From Nocardioides panacisoli (GTDB lineage Bacteria; Actinomycetota; Actinomycetes; Propionibacteriales; Nocardioidaceae), in contig NZ_CP080409.1 of the NCBI RefSeq assembly GCF_019448235.1, positions 3,162,001 to 3,226,000 of the forward strand: DNA of 64,000 nucleotides. The letters run 5' to 3'. The notes below the pieces were generated by a model. The model searched no databases, was not told where the DNA came from, and was given only the letters and a program-made list of their open reading frames with translations. A program made the position numbers and the translations under genes. How positions within the stretch are numbered: position 1 is the stretch's first letter; each line of letters starts with the position of its first letter. Shown here piece after piece: positions 15,333-24,271 of this stretch.

Positions 15333-16484
15333 GTGTACCGCCGCGCCTACAGCCTGCTCATCGGCTCCGCCGTGTGCATGTTCGGCATGGCGTTCCTGGT
15401 CTCGACCGTCTACGAGCGACCACTGGTCGAGCCGGAGGGCAAGCTGCTCGGTCCGTCGCTGACCTGGTTGCTGGAGCTGTTCGGCGCGCTGCCGACCAAC
15501 ACAGTGCTGTTGAGCCTCGTGCTGCTGGTCGACGTCGTCTTCCGTGCCCTGACGATCCTGCTCGCGGCGCTGCTGGCCGATCTCGTGGCGCGGTCGCTGT
15601 GGCAGTCGCGCGGCAAGTTCTCCCAGATCCAGCCGATGGCACGGGCGCGGTTCGCCAGCCACTGGACCCGGGAACGGATGACCCTGGTGGTGCTGGGCAT
15701 CGTGTGCTTCTACATCACCTACGTCAGCTACCGGAACCTCAAGTCGAACCTGCCGTTCGTGCGTCCCGACCCGTCCCGCGCCCCGGGCGAGGTCAAGCCG
15801 CTGTCGTATGACCGCGAGCTGCACATCATGGACCGGGTGCTGTTCTTCGGCAACGACCCGTCCGACGTCATGCACGCCATCTTCGGCACCACGATCTCCG
15901 CGCACGTCCTCTCGCAGATCTATCTCACCTACCTGCCGCTGGTCGTGGTCCTGGTCACGGTGTGGGTCGTCTGGTCCCGCAACATCTCCTTCGGCTACTG
16001 GTTCGTGACCTCGCAGGTGGTCGGCTGGTCCCTGGGCACGCTGTCCTACTACCTGCTGCCCACGCTCGGCCCGGGCATCGAGTACCCCTCGGAGTACGCC
16101 GGTCTGGCCCACACCCCCACCACCGACCTGATGGAGGGGATCAAGGCCTCACGCGAGCAGTTCCTCTACGACAACTCCGTCGAGGGCCTGCTCAACTCCG
16201 TGGCCGGGTTCGCCAGCCTGCACGTCGCGATCACCCTGCTGTGGGCGCTGATGGTGCAGTACACGATCCGCTCCAAGGTGCTGCACTGGGTGTTCTGGGT
16301 GAACTTCGGACTCACCGTCATCGCCACGATCTACTTCGGCTGGCACTACGTCGCCGACGACGTCGCCGGCATCGCGATCGCGGTCATCGCCTTCTACCTC
16401 GGCGGGATCGCCAGCGGCCAGAAGTTCGACAAGGGCTTCCACTCCCACCCGACGACGACCACCTCCAAGGTGCCGATCGACTGA
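15333..16484 (+). CDS. PAP2-superfamily membrane phosphatase/transferase
   Basis: A 383-aa membrane protein with about six helices. A PAP2-type active site is suggested by GFASLHVAITLLWA (SxxxH-type) and GWHYVADDVAGIAIA near the C-terminus, with a basic segment upstream. The family includes lipid phosphate phosphatases and inositol phosphoryl (AUR1/Ipt1-like) transferases acting on lipid head groups at the membrane. GTG at 15333 is leaderless: TAGAAT (15321-15326) overlaps the thiQ stop and lies six bases upstream. Exact substrate unknown. Confidence 0.82.
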   Translation: MYRRAYSLLIGSAVCMFGMAFLVSTVYERPLVEPEGKLLGPSLTWLLELFGALPTNTVLLSLVLLVDVVFRALTILLAALLADLVARSLWQSRGKFSQIQPMARARFASHWTRERMTLVVLGIVCFYITYVSYRNLKSNLPFVRPDPSRAPGEVKPLSYDRELHIMDRVLFFGNDPSDVMHAIFGTTISAHVLSQIYLTYLPLVVVLVTVWVVWSRNISFGYWFVTSQVVGWSLGTLSYYLLPTLGPGIEYPSEYAGLAHTPTTDLMEGIKASREQFLYDNSVEGLLNSVAGFASLHVAITLLWALMVQYTIRSKVLHWVFWVNFGLTVIATIYFGWHYVADDVAGIAIAVIAFYLGGIASGQKFDKGFHSHPTTTTSKVPID

Positions 16485-16611
16485 GCGCCGAGTGCCGGTC
16501 GAGAGGCAGCCCGCGGTGCCCGGGCCGCCTGCGGCCAACCGTGACGACAAAGGGCTGCGCCGTTCCGTCGTCGGTCCTACGGTGGACTCCCGACCCGAGA
16601 GGACCAGATCC

Positions 16612-16911
16612 ATGAGCGAGATCCATGTCGTGGCCACCATCCCCATCAAGCCCGAGGCCGTCGAGGAGGCTCGCTCCGCGCTCGAGAGCCTCATCGTCGC
16701 CACCCGTCAGGAGCCGGGCGTCGTGTCCTACGACCTCTACGAGTCCGCCTCGGCGCCCAGCACCTTCGTCATGGTCGAGCGCTACCGGGACCAAGCGGCG
16801 CTGGACGAGCACATGGCCTCGCCCCACCTCGCCGCCGCATTCGCCGCGGCCGAGCCGCTGCTCGCCGGCGAGGTGGCGATCCACCCACTGCAGCCGGTGG
16901 ACGTCGGCTGA
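16612..16911 (+). CDS. Antibiotic biosynthesis monooxygenase (ABM) domain protein
   Basis: A 99-aa single-domain ABM protein. The ferredoxin-like fold is indicated by IHVVATIPIKPEAVEEARSAL, the central QEPGVVSYDLYES and FVMVERYRDQAALDEHMASPH, a standard family pattern. Such dimers act as cofactor-free oxygenases or stress-related isomerases; the substrate cannot be told. GAGAGGA (16597-16603) serves the ATG at 16612, and TACGGT (16578-16583) is a likely -10. Confidence 0.88.
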   Translation: MSEIHVVATIPIKPEAVEEARSALESLIVATRQEPGVVSYDLYESASAPSTFVMVERYRDQAALDEHMASPHLAAAFAAAEPLLAGEVAIHPLQPVDVG

Positions 16912-17037
16912 CCGCGCCGGTCTCCTCGCCCGGACTGCGGCAGGTGGGTGCGGTGATGGCCAGCCTCGTTCCTCGCGTGCTGAGTCCCACCTCACATCGG
17001 CTCCCACGCCGCTGGCGGCGCGACTAGTGTCGAGGGC

Positions 17038-19008
17038 ATGGCCACCACCGAGCCCGCGACCGACGAGACCACCGTCCCCGACATCGGCATCGACGTCCCC
17101 GCGCTGACCGAGCTGCTCGACGGCGAGTACGCCGACGTGCGCCAGCGGGTGCGCAAGGTGCTCCCGGAGTACGCCTCGGTCCTGGAGGATGCCGAGACCC
17201 TGCCGCACGGCGAGTTCCGCGAGCGGGTGCTGGAGGTGGTGCGCGAGCTGGCGGACACCGGACACGTCGCGCTCGGCTTCCCCGAGGAGTACGGCGGGGG
17301 CGGCGACATCGGCGCCTCCATCGCGGCGTTCGAGACCCTCGCCTACGGCGACCTGTCGGTGTGGGTGAAGGTCGGCGTGCAGTTCGGGCTGTTCGGTGGC
17401 GCGATCCTGCAGCTGGGGACCGAGCGCCACCACGAGCGTTACCTCGAGCCGTTGATCAAGGGCGAGCTGCTGGGCTGCTTCGCCATGACCGAGACCGGTC
17501 ACGGCAGCAACGTGCAGGCGCTGGGCACCACGGCCACCTACGTGCCCGAGACCGACGAGTTCGAGATCCACACCCCTGATGAGCAGTCGGGCAAGGACTA
17601 CATCGGCAACGCCGCCCGCCACGGCCAGTACGCCGTGGTGTTCGCCCAGCTGCACGTCGCCGGGGAGTCCCACGGTGTCCATGCCCTCGTGGTGCCGATC
17701 CGCGACGACGCCGGGGAGGCGCTGCCCGGTGTCCGGATCGAGGACGACGGCATCAAGATGGGGCTCAACGGCGTCGACAACGGCCGCCTCTGGTTCGACC
17801 GCGTCCGCGTCCGGCGTACGGCGCTGCTCAACCAGTTCGCCGACGTCACCGAGGACGGTCGCTACACCAGCGAGATCGAGAGCGACAACAAGCGCTTCTT
17901 CACCACGCTCGGCACCCTCGTGCAGGGCCGGGTGTCGGTCGGCGCGGCCGGCGTGAGTGCGTCGAAGGTGGCGTTGACGATCGCGACCGAGTACGCCCTG
18001 CAGCGTCGTCAGTTCGAGGCGACCACCGACGACGAGGAAGAGTTGCTGCTCGACTACGGGCTGCACCAGCGCCGCCTCTTCCCGCTGCTGGCGCGCACCT
18101 ATGCGCTGCACTTCGGGCAGGAGGTCCTGACCTCGCGACTGCACGAGGTCTTCTCCGGCCTGACCTCGGAGGAGAGCGAGCGCCGACAGCTGGAGTCCCG
18201 CGCGGCAGGGACGAAGGCACTGGCGACCTGGCACGCGACGCGCACCATCCAGGAGTGCCGTGAGGCGTGCGGTGGTGCCGGCTACCTCTCGGTCAACCGG
18301 TTCGCCGCGCTCAAGGCCGACACCGACGTCTTCGCCACCTTCGAGGGCGACAACCACGTGCTGCTCCAGCTCGTCGCCAAGGCGCTGCTCTCGGACTACT
18401 CCAGCGATTTCGAGGACCTGGACCAGGTCGGCATGGTGCGTTTCGTGGCGGGGCTCGCCGTCGACACCGTCCTGGAGAAGACGCGGGTGCACCAGCTGCT
18501 GGAGCGCATCAAGGACGCGTTCGGCGACGGTGACGACTGGGACCAGGCGGCCGGACTGCTGGACCCGGAGTACCACATGGCGATGTTCGTGTTCCGCGAG
18601 GAGCACCTCATCGGCAGCGCCGCTCGTCGGCTCAAGCGCGGGATCGACGCCGGCATGAACCCGGGCGAGGTCTTCTCCCGGGTGCAGCCGCACGTCATCG
18701 CCGCGGCCCGCGCCCACGTGGAGCGGATGGTGATGGAGGCCTTCATCGAGAAGACCGCCGCCCTGCCCGAGGGTGACCTCAAGGTGGGCCTGAACCTGCT
18801 GTGCGACCTGCACGCGCTGTCCTCGATCGAGGCCGACCGCGCCTGGTTCATCGAGCACGGGCGCCTCTCCAGCACCCGCTCGAAGGCGATCACCCGCGAG
18901 GTCGACGACCTGTGCCGCCGCATCCGGCCGCACGCGCTGGACTTCGTCCGCGCGTTCGACATCCCCCGCGAGATGCTGCGCGCCGACGCCCTGCTCCGGG
19001 AGGTCTGA
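17038..19008 (+). CDS. Acyl-CoA dehydrogenase/oxidase family protein
   Basis: A 656-aa flavoprotein, longer than ordinary acyl-CoA dehydrogenases (about 390 aa) and closer to acyl-CoA oxidases. FAD/substrate segments include CFAMTETGHGSNVQALGTTATY (about residues 146-167) and the C-terminal-domain motif CGGAGYLSVNRF...DTDVFATFEGDNHVLLQ (about 410-445). It introduces a double bond into an acyl-CoA. Leaderless ATG: TAGTGT at 17025-17030, seven bases upstream. The stop overlaps the methyltransferase start (TGATG). Confidence 0.88.
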   Translation: MATTEPATDETTVPDIGIDVPALTELLDGEYADVRQRVRKVLPEYASVLEDAETLPHGEFRERVLEVVRELADTGHVALGFPEEYGGGGDIGASIAAFETLAYGDLSVWVKVGVQFGLFGGAILQLGTERHHERYLEPLIKGELLGCFAMTETGHGSNVQALGTTATYVPETDEFEIHTPDEQSGKDYIGNAARHGQYAVVFAQLHVAGESHGVHALVVPIRDDAGEALPGVRIEDDGIKMGLNGVDNGRLWFDRVRVRRTALLNQFADVTEDGRYTSEIESDNKRFFTTLGTLVQGRVSVGAAGVSASKVALTIATEYALQRRQFEATTDDEEELLLDYGLHQRRLFPLLARTYALHFGQEVLTSRLHEVFSGLTSEESERRQLESRAAGTKALATWHATRTIQECREACGGAGYLSVNRFAALKADTDVFATFEGDNHVLLQLVAKALLSDYSSDFEDLDQVGMVRFVAGLAVDTVLEKTRVHQLLERIKDAFGDGDDWDQAAGLLDPEYHMAMFVFREEHLIGSAARRLKRGIDAGMNPGEVFSRVQPHVIAAARAHVERMVMEAFIEKTAALPEGDLKVGLNLLCDLHALSSIEADRAWFIEHGRLSSTRSKAITREVDDLCRRIRPHALDFVRAFDIPREMLRADALLREV

Positions 19009-19706
19009 TGCTGCCGGGCCGCGGCCCGCTGAACCCGCTCACCCGCCTGCCGGGGATCGGTGGCTGGGACGAGGACCCCGCGTGGGCGTCGGTCTACGAC
19101 TGGACCGTGGAGCACCCGCGCCTCGGGGGACTCCTCTGGCGGGTCGGCATCCACAGTGACCTGCGCAAGCTGTACGCCGCCACTGCAGAGATCGGTCGTC
19201 TGCCGGCGGGCAGCCGTGTCCTCGACGTCCCCTGTGGCGGTGGGGTCGGACTGCGTGGCGTCCGGCCCGGGCAGGGGATCGACTACGTCGCCGCCGACAT
19301 CGCTCCGGCGATGCTGGCGCGGACCCGCCGTGCCGCCGTACGCCGCGGCGTGGCCGACCAGGTCACGACCACGGTGGCCGACGTGGCGACGTTGCCGTTC
19401 GGGGACGCCGCCTTCGACCGCGTGCTGACCCTCACCGGGCTGCACTGCTTCCCCGAGCCACGGGCCGCGATCCACGAGATGGCGCGGGTTCTGGCCCCGG
19501 GAGGAGTGCTCGCGGGCAGCGCGCTGCTCAACGACACGGGTCCGTGGCACGAGCACGTGCGCATCGGTGGGCGCCTGATCGGCGTCCTCGGTCCCGGCTG
19601 CACCGGGAGTGAGGTCGTCGACTGGCTGACCGAGGCGGGGATGCGGGACGTGACCCTGGAGCGCAGCGGCGCGATCGCCTACTTCCGCGGTGTCCGCGGC
19701 ATCTGA
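19008..19706 (+). CDS. Class I SAM-dependent methyltransferase
   Basis: A 232-aa methyltransferase. Motif I VLDVPCGGGVGLRG (about residues 67-80), the acidic VAADIAPAML, and motif-IV-like DRVLTLTGLHCFPEP followed by MARVLAPGGVLAG are typical of the UbiE/Methyltransf_11 type. The acceptor is unknown. Its ATG overlaps the stop of the acyl-CoA dehydrogenase gene (TGATG), so the two are one operon. Confidence 0.85.
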   Translation: MLPGRGPLNPLTRLPGIGGWDEDPAWASVYDWTVEHPRLGGLLWRVGIHSDLRKLYAATAEIGRLPAGSRVLDVPCGGGVGLRGVRPGQGIDYVAADIAPAMLARTRRAAVRRGVADQVTTTVADVATLPFGDAAFDRVLTLTGLHCFPEPRAAIHEMARVLAPGGVLAGSALLNDTGPWHEHVRIGGRLIGVLGPGCTGSEVVDWLTEAGMRDVTLERSGAIAYFRGVRGI

Positions 19707-19732
19707 CCGGTCGGCCCCGTCGGCGCGACCGG
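19707..19732. terminator. Hairpin terminator between convergent genes
   Basis: CCGGTCG (19707-19713) pairs with CGACCGG (19726-19732) around a 12-base loop, directly after the methyltransferase stop and before the stop of the convergent ppa gene. It probably serves both. Confidence 0.5.
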
Positions 19733-19742
19733 CGTTACGGGG

Positions 19743-20237
19743 TCAGTGGCCGCCGTTGGCCTTGAAGCGCTCGATGGAGGCCTGGATCTCCTCCTCGGCC
19801 TCGTTGTGGCCGACCCAGTCCGCACCCTCGACGGACTTGCCGGGCTCGAGGTCCTTGTAGACCTCGAAGAAGTGCTGGATCTCGAGGCGGTCGAACTTCG
19901 CCACGTGGGCGATGTCGCGCAGGTGCTCCATGCGCGGGTCGCCCGAGGGGACGCACAGCACCTTGTCGTCGCCGCCGGCCTCGTCGGTCATGCGGAACAT
20001 GCCGATGGCACGGCACTCGATGAGGCAGCCCGGGAAGGTCGGCTCCTGCAGCAGGACCATCGCGTCGAGCGGGTCGCCGTCCTGACCGAGGGTGTTCTCG
20101 ATGTAGCCGTAGTCGGCGGGGTACATCGTGGAGGTGAACAGGAACCGGTCCAGGCGCATGCGCCCGGACTCGTGGTCGACCTCGTACTTGTTCCGGCTCC
20201 CCTTGGGGATCTCCACCAGTACGTCGAACTCCAGCAC
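19743..20237 (-). CDS. ppa: Inorganic pyrophosphatase
   Basis: A 164-aa family I soluble pyrophosphatase. The [17 protein letters not shown] segment near the N-terminus, [25 protein letters not shown] (metal-binding Asp cluster) and [13 protein letters not shown] are diagnostic. It hydrolyses PPi to drive biosynthesis. I chose the GTG at 20237 because it matches the family N-terminus and has GGAGG six bases upstream; longer in-frame starts add a non-conserved extension. Divergent from dacB, as in Mycobacterium. Confidence 0.95.
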   Translation of the reverse strand: MLEFDVLVEIPKGSRNKYEVDHESGRMRLDRFLFTSTMYPADYGYIENTLGQDGDPLDAMVLLQEPTFPGCLIECRAIGMFRMTDEAGGDDKVLCVPSGDPRMEHLRDIAHVAKFDRLEIQHFFEVYKDLEPGKSVEGADWVGHNEAEEEIQASIERFKANGGH

Positions 20238-20344
20238 GTCAGCCTCCGCAATACGTGGCCCGCGGGGGGCCTTCCTCTCGGGTGTGGGCCTATCCTCGCG
20301 CACAAGGTTCCAGAACGCGCAGTCGAGGGGTGGGGGTGAGACCG

Positions 20345-21826
20345 ATGGGCCGTGGCACGACCTCCTCCCGTCGTCCCCTCCGCTGGATCGCCGGGTTCCT
20401 GTGCGTCGTCCTCGTCGCGGCGGGCGCCGTCGCCTGGCAGTTGGGCTACGCCGAGCAGTGGTGGGAGCGCTGGCGGGGAGAGGATCCGGCCGCGACGCCG
20501 GCCGAGGTGGAGCCGCCGCCGGCGGTCGAGGTGCCGGACGTGACCACGCCGCGGTCGGTGGGGCGTCCCGCGATCGCGCGCGGCACGGTCGACGTCGATG
20601 TCGTCGACGAGATCCTCGACGACTACTTCGCCGACCCCGACGTCGGGCCGCACGCCCTGGCCGCCGTCGCGCCCCTGCGTGGCGACCTGCCCGGCCACGA
20701 GCGTGTCCGCGGCGGAGCGCGGGCGGTCCCGGCGTCCACGACGAAGGTGGTCACCTCCGCGGTCGCCCTCCGCCTGCTCGGCGGGGACCACCGCTTCACC
20801 ACCCGCACCGTGCTCGAGCCGGGTGGCGGGGCGCCGCGCGTCGTCCTCGTCGGTGGCGGCGACCCGTACCTGTCCGCCGCCCGCTACCGCCCGGACCGGT
20901 CGGCGACCTTCGACTTCGGCCGGCAGAGCGTGGCCAAGCTGGCGCGACGTACGGCGGCCGAGCTGGTCGAGCGTGGCGTCACGCGCATCCGGCTCGCCCA
21001 CGACGCGAGCCTGTTCGCCGGTCCCGGTGGCCACCCGACGTGGCGGGAGGACCCGCGGCTGGAGGTCGGGGGCTACCTCGAGGACGGCGTGATCGCCCCG
21101 ATCAGTGCGCTGTGGATGGACCAGGGCGCCGTGCGCAACGGGTCCGGACGCGAGTCCGACCCGCCTGCCGCGGCGACGCAGTTCCTCGCCGAGCAGCTGC
21201 GCGAGCGGGGCATCGACGTCCGGCTGGTCGGGTCGGCCACCGCCGGTGCCGACGCCCAGGACCTGGTCGCGCTGCGCAGCGCGCCGCTGTCGGACATCGT
21301 CCACCGGCTGCTGGAGGTGAGCGACAACGCGGCCGCCGAGGTGCTGCTGCGCCACATCGGGCTCGCCGCGGAGGGGGAGGGCTCCTTCGCCGCCGGCGAA
21401 CGCGGCGTACGCCGCACCCTGGCCAATGCCGGCATCCGCATGGGCGACAGCGTGCTCCACGACGGCAGCGGTCTCTCCCGCGACAGCCGGGTCACGCCCG
21501 CCCTGCTCATCGATGTGATCCGGTGGCTCGCCGACCCGGCCCGTCCCGAGCTGCGGCAGGTGCTGACCAGCCTGCCGGTGGCCGGCTTCACGGGGTCGTT
21601 GCGCGACCGGCTGTCCGAGGCGCCGCCGGTGGGGCTCGGCCGGGTCCGTGCCAAGACCGGCACGCTCACCGGGGTGTCCTCGCTGGCCGGCATCGTGCAG
21701 GACCGCGACGGGCGCGTGATGGCCTTCGTGCTGATGGCCGATCGCATCCCCGAGGACGAGGACCTCGCCGCGCGGCAGGCACAGGACGCGGCCGCCGCGG
21801 CGCTGGGTGGGTGTCGGTGCGGTTGA
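20345..21826 (+). CDS. dacB: D-alanyl-D-alanine carboxypeptidase/endopeptidase (PBP4, S13)
   Basis: A 493-aa class C penicillin-binding protein anchored by an N-terminal helix (about residues 14-32) followed by a Pro/Glu-rich linker. The three active-site motifs are present: STTK at 131-134, SDN at 326-328 and KTG at 437-439. It trims or cleaves peptidoglycan peptides outside the membrane. ATG at 20345 follows GGGGGTGAG; a GTG nine bases earlier (20336) is an equally possible start. TATCCT at 20291-20296 may be the -10. Confidence 0.92.
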   Translation: MGRGTTSSRRPLRWIAGFLCVVLVAAGAVAWQLGYAEQWWERWRGEDPAATPAEVEPPPAVEVPDVTTPRSVGRPAIARGTVDVDVVDEILDDYFADPDVGPHALAAVAPLRGDLPGHERVRGGARAVPASTTKVVTSAVALRLLGGDHRFTTRTVLEPGGGAPRVVLVGGGDPYLSAARYRPDRSATFDFGRQSVAKLARRTAAELVERGVTRIRLAHDASLFAGPGGHPTWREDPRLEVGGYLEDGVIAPISALWMDQGAVRNGSGRESDPPAAATQFLAEQLRERGIDVRLVGSATAGADAQDLVALRSAPLSDIVHRLLEVSDNAAAEVLLRHIGLAAEGEGSFAAGERGVRRTLANAGIRMGDSVLHDGSGLSRDSRVTPALLIDVIRWLADPARPELRQVLTSLPVAGFTGSLRDRLSEAPPVGLGRVRAKTGTLTGVSSLAGIVQDRDGRVMAFVLMADRIPEDEDLAARQAQDAAAAALGGCRCG

Positions 21827-21847
21827 CGAGCTCGCGAGCGGGACGGG

Positions 21848-22720
21848 TCAGGGAGCGGTGAGCCGGTCGACGTAGGAGACGACGCGGTTGAAGAGGCGCG
21901 TGACGGCCTCCGGTGAGGTCTCCCTTGCCGTGGGCTTGGCCGCCAGCTCCTCGACCAGCTGCGCCGCTCGGGCGTTGCCGGTGCCGGCCGCGGTGTGGGC
22001 GGCGACGGCGGCCGCATCGCGGACGGCGGTCGGGTCGACGGTCCACACCGCCTCGAACTCACGGTGGCGGTCCGGCACGTCGCCCTGGCCGGGCAGCTCC
22101 CAGGCGGAGAGGCAGGCGGTGCTGTCGTGGGCATCGCACACGACCGCCCACTCCCGGCGCATCGGCGCGTCCGGGGCGAGCGTGATCCGCTCCGGCCCGC
22201 CGGCCGCCTCGGTGTCCGGCCAGTCGTCGGCGAACACCACCGTCGCCCGCGCGGCACGGTTGAGCTCGGACCAACGGCCGGCGGAGGGGGCGTAGAAGTC
22301 GGCGTGCTGGAACGCGCCGAAGAGCAGCGGCCGGTCGGCGGCGGCGAAGCACTCGTCCTCGATGGCGTGCGACATCGCGATCAGCGTCGTCTTGCGCAGC
22401 GTGTGCACCGCGAGGCCGGGGTGGCGGGAGCGGAGCTCGGCGAACACCGACGGACTCTGCGGCGGCCGGCTCGCCGCGGCCTCGGCGATGGCGACCTCGA
22501 GGCGGACACCGGTCGCCCTGCGCCGCAGCACGGCGTGGATGATCGCGGCGTCCGAGGCGCGGTAGCGGCGGTGGCCGCTGTCCAGGCGCCGCGGCACGGG
22601 GAACCCGTGCCGGGCCTCCCACATCCGTAGCTGCGCAGGCTGGAGCCCTGTCCGTCGGGCGAGTTCGCCGATGGACAGTTCGGCCTCGAGGGGTTGCGCG
22701 GGGGAGCGTCGGTCCGTCAT
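21848..22720 (-). CDS. MerR-family regulator with DICT-like sensory domain
   Basis: A 290-aa regulator. The N-terminal MerR winged helix (ELSIGELARRTGLQPAQLRMWEARHGFPVPRR...GHRRYRASD, about residues 14-60) is followed by a C-terminal domain with HTLRKTTLIAMSHAIEDECFA and FGAFQHADFY, which fits the DICT sensory domain seen in diguanylate cyclases and light- or signal-responsive MerR proteins. The ATG at 22720 is leaderless (TATTGT, seven bases upstream on the minus strand). It diverges from a sigma region-2-only gene. MerR/ECF pairs control light-induced carotenoid genes in Streptomyces; a similar role here is speculation. Confidence 0.78.
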   Translation of the reverse strand: MTDRRSPAQPLEAELSIGELARRTGLQPAQLRMWEARHGFPVPRRLDSGHRRYRASDAAIIHAVLRRRATGVRLEVAIAEAAASRPPQSPSVFAELRSRHPGLAVHTLRKTTLIAMSHAIEDECFAAADRPLLFGAFQHADFYAPSAGRWSELNRAARATVVFADDWPDTEAAGGPERITLAPDAPMRREWAVVCDAHDSTACLSAWELPGQGDVPDRHREFEAVWTVDPTAVRDAAAVAAHTAAGTGNARAAQLVEELAAKPTARETSPEAVTRLFNRVVSYVDRLTAP

Positions 22721-22793
22721 GATCTCCACAATAATCTACACAGGCTGTGGAAAGTCTTGTTGAGGTTCAGTGTCGTCGGGTCGGGAGGGTGTC

Positions 22794-23162
22794 ATGAGCA
22801 TCACGCAGCTGGGTCAGGACCAACGGCGGGAGGCCCTGCTCCGCCGGTCGCCGAAGCGGCGTACGGCGCGCAGCGTGCGTGCCGCTCGACGGCGCGACGC
22901 CGGGCTGTTGGTGCAGGCGGCGTCCGGGGACGAGGCGGCGTTCATGGCGTTCTTCGACTCCACCGTGGACGCGATCTACCGGCTGGTGCGCTGCCGTCAC
23001 GAGCAGGAGGCGGCCGACCGGGTCACCTGCGACACCTACGTCGCCGCCTTCCTGCGCGCCGGCGAGCAGGCCGACTCCGGTCTCTCCCCGCTGGCGTGGC
23101 TGGCCACGCTGGTGCCCGCCGCCCACGGCCCGTACCCGACCGGCGGAGCGTGCGCCGCCTGA
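22794..23162 (+). CDS. Short sigma-70 region 2-like protein (no region 4)
   Basis: A 122-aa protein. After a basic N-terminus with RRSPKRRTARSVRAARRRD, the sequence GLLVQAASGDEAAFMAFFDSTVDAIYRLVRC...AADRVTCDTYVAAFLRAG follows the pattern of ECF sigma region 2 (core RNA polymerase and -10 binding). It ends soon after, with no region 4 helix-turn-helix, so it cannot be a normal sigma factor. No frameshifted region 4 is visible before the next gene at 23203. GGGAGGG precedes the ATG. It could be a truncated relic, an anti-sigma-like competitor, or a partner of the divergent MerR protein. Confidence 0.6.
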   Translation: MSITQLGQDQRREALLRRSPKRRTARSVRAARRRDAGLLVQAASGDEAAFMAFFDSTVDAIYRLVRCRHEQEAADRVTCDTYVAAFLRAGEQADSGLSPLAWLATLVPAAHGPYPTGGACAA

Positions 23163-23202
23163 GGCTGCTCCGGCGCGGGGGCCCGTTGCGTAGGCTTCCC
23201 GC

Positions 23203-24261
23203 ATGACTCACGCAGCCTCGCCCGCAGCGCCCGCGATGGTGGACTGGCAGTTCGCCAAGGGCCTGGCCGCGCGCCTCGCCGGAGACGGCCCGGAGGTCTC
23301 CCGCGCCGAGGCCGCCGCCGTCGTTGCCGAGCTGCGTGAGGACGCGAACAGGTCCACCGGCTACGTCCGTGACTTCACCGGCCTGGACGCCACCGAGGGC
23401 ACCGCCCCGATCCTGGTGGTGGACCGCCCCGGCTGGATCCAGGCCAACGCCGAGGCGCTCGAGATCGCCTCCGGCCCCCTGATCGAGAAGGTCCGCGACT
23501 CCGGCGACCGGTCCGACGGTGGCGGTCTCACCACGGCGGTCGGCTCCAAGGTGACCGGTGCGGAGGTCGGCGGCCTGCTGGGCTTCCTCGCCGGCAAGGT
23601 GCTGGGCCAGTTCGACCCCTTCCACGAGCCGGCCGGACGGCTCCTGCTCGTGGCGCCCAACGTCGTCCACGTCGAGCGGCAGCTCGACGTCGACCCCCAC
23701 GACTTCCGGCTGTGGGTCTGCCTGCACGAGGAGACCCACCGGGTGCAGTTCACCGCCGTGCCCTGGATGCGCGAGCACCTGTTCGGCGAGATCGCCGCCA
23801 TCAGCGAGACCATCGAGCCGGCCGGGTTCCTCGACGGCGGGCTGGAGCGCATCGCCGACGCCGTCAAGGCCGGGCGCAGCGGAGCCAGCGTGGTGGAGAT
23901 GTTCTCCACGCCCGCACAGCGCGAGATTCTCGACCGGGTCACCGGCATGATGTCGCTGCTGGAGGGCCACGCCGACGTGGTGATGGATGACGTGGGCCCG
24001 CAGGTCATCCCCAGCGTCGCCGAGATCCGCAAGAAGTTCACCAAGCGCCGCCAGGGTGTCGGCACCCTCGACCGGCTGCTGCGCCGCCTCCTCGGCCTGG
24101 ACGCCAAGATGGCGCAGTACCGCGACGGCGCCAAGTTCGTCCGCGCCGTCGTCGACCGGGTCGGCATGGAGCAGTTCAACGCCGTGTGGGACGGCCCCGA
24201 GAACCTGCCCACCAAGGACGACCTCGCCGACCCCGACGCGTGGATCCGTCGGGTCCTCTGA
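23203..24261 (+). CDS. Zinc-dependent metalloprotease, F420-biosynthesis-associated family (DUF2342)
   Basis: A 352-aa zincin. The HExxH motif HEETH is at 175-179 in CLHEETHRVQF. N-terminal VDWQFAKGLAARL and TGYVRDFTGLD match the DUF2342 family, present in F420-making actinobacteria. The substrate is unknown. Leaderless ATG: TAGGCT at 23191-23196, six bases upstream. It precedes tilS and hpt as in Mycobacterium (Rv3626c). Confidence 0.88.
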   Translation: MTHAASPAAPAMVDWQFAKGLAARLAGDGPEVSRAEAAAVVAELREDANRSTGYVRDFTGLDATEGTAPILVVDRPGWIQANAEALEIASGPLIEKVRDSGDRSDGGGLTTAVGSKVTGAEVGGLLGFLAGKVLGQFDPFHEPAGRLLLVAPNVVHVERQLDVDPHDFRLWVCLHEETHRVQFTAVPWMREHLFGEIAAISETIEPAGFLDGGLERIADAVKAGRSGASVVEMFSTPAQREILDRVTGMMSLLEGHADVVMDDVGPQVIPSVAEIRKKFTKRRQGVGTLDRLLRRLLGLDAKMAQYRDGAKFVRAVVDRVGMEQFNAVWDGPENLPTKDDLADPDAWIRRVL

Positions 24262-24271
24262 CCGGACCGCC

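Noticed and set aside
16384..18933. Long antisense open frame opposite the acyl-CoA dehydrogenase gene
   Set aside because: There is no domain pattern, and the composition is that of a mirror frame; the plus-strand gene is well supported.
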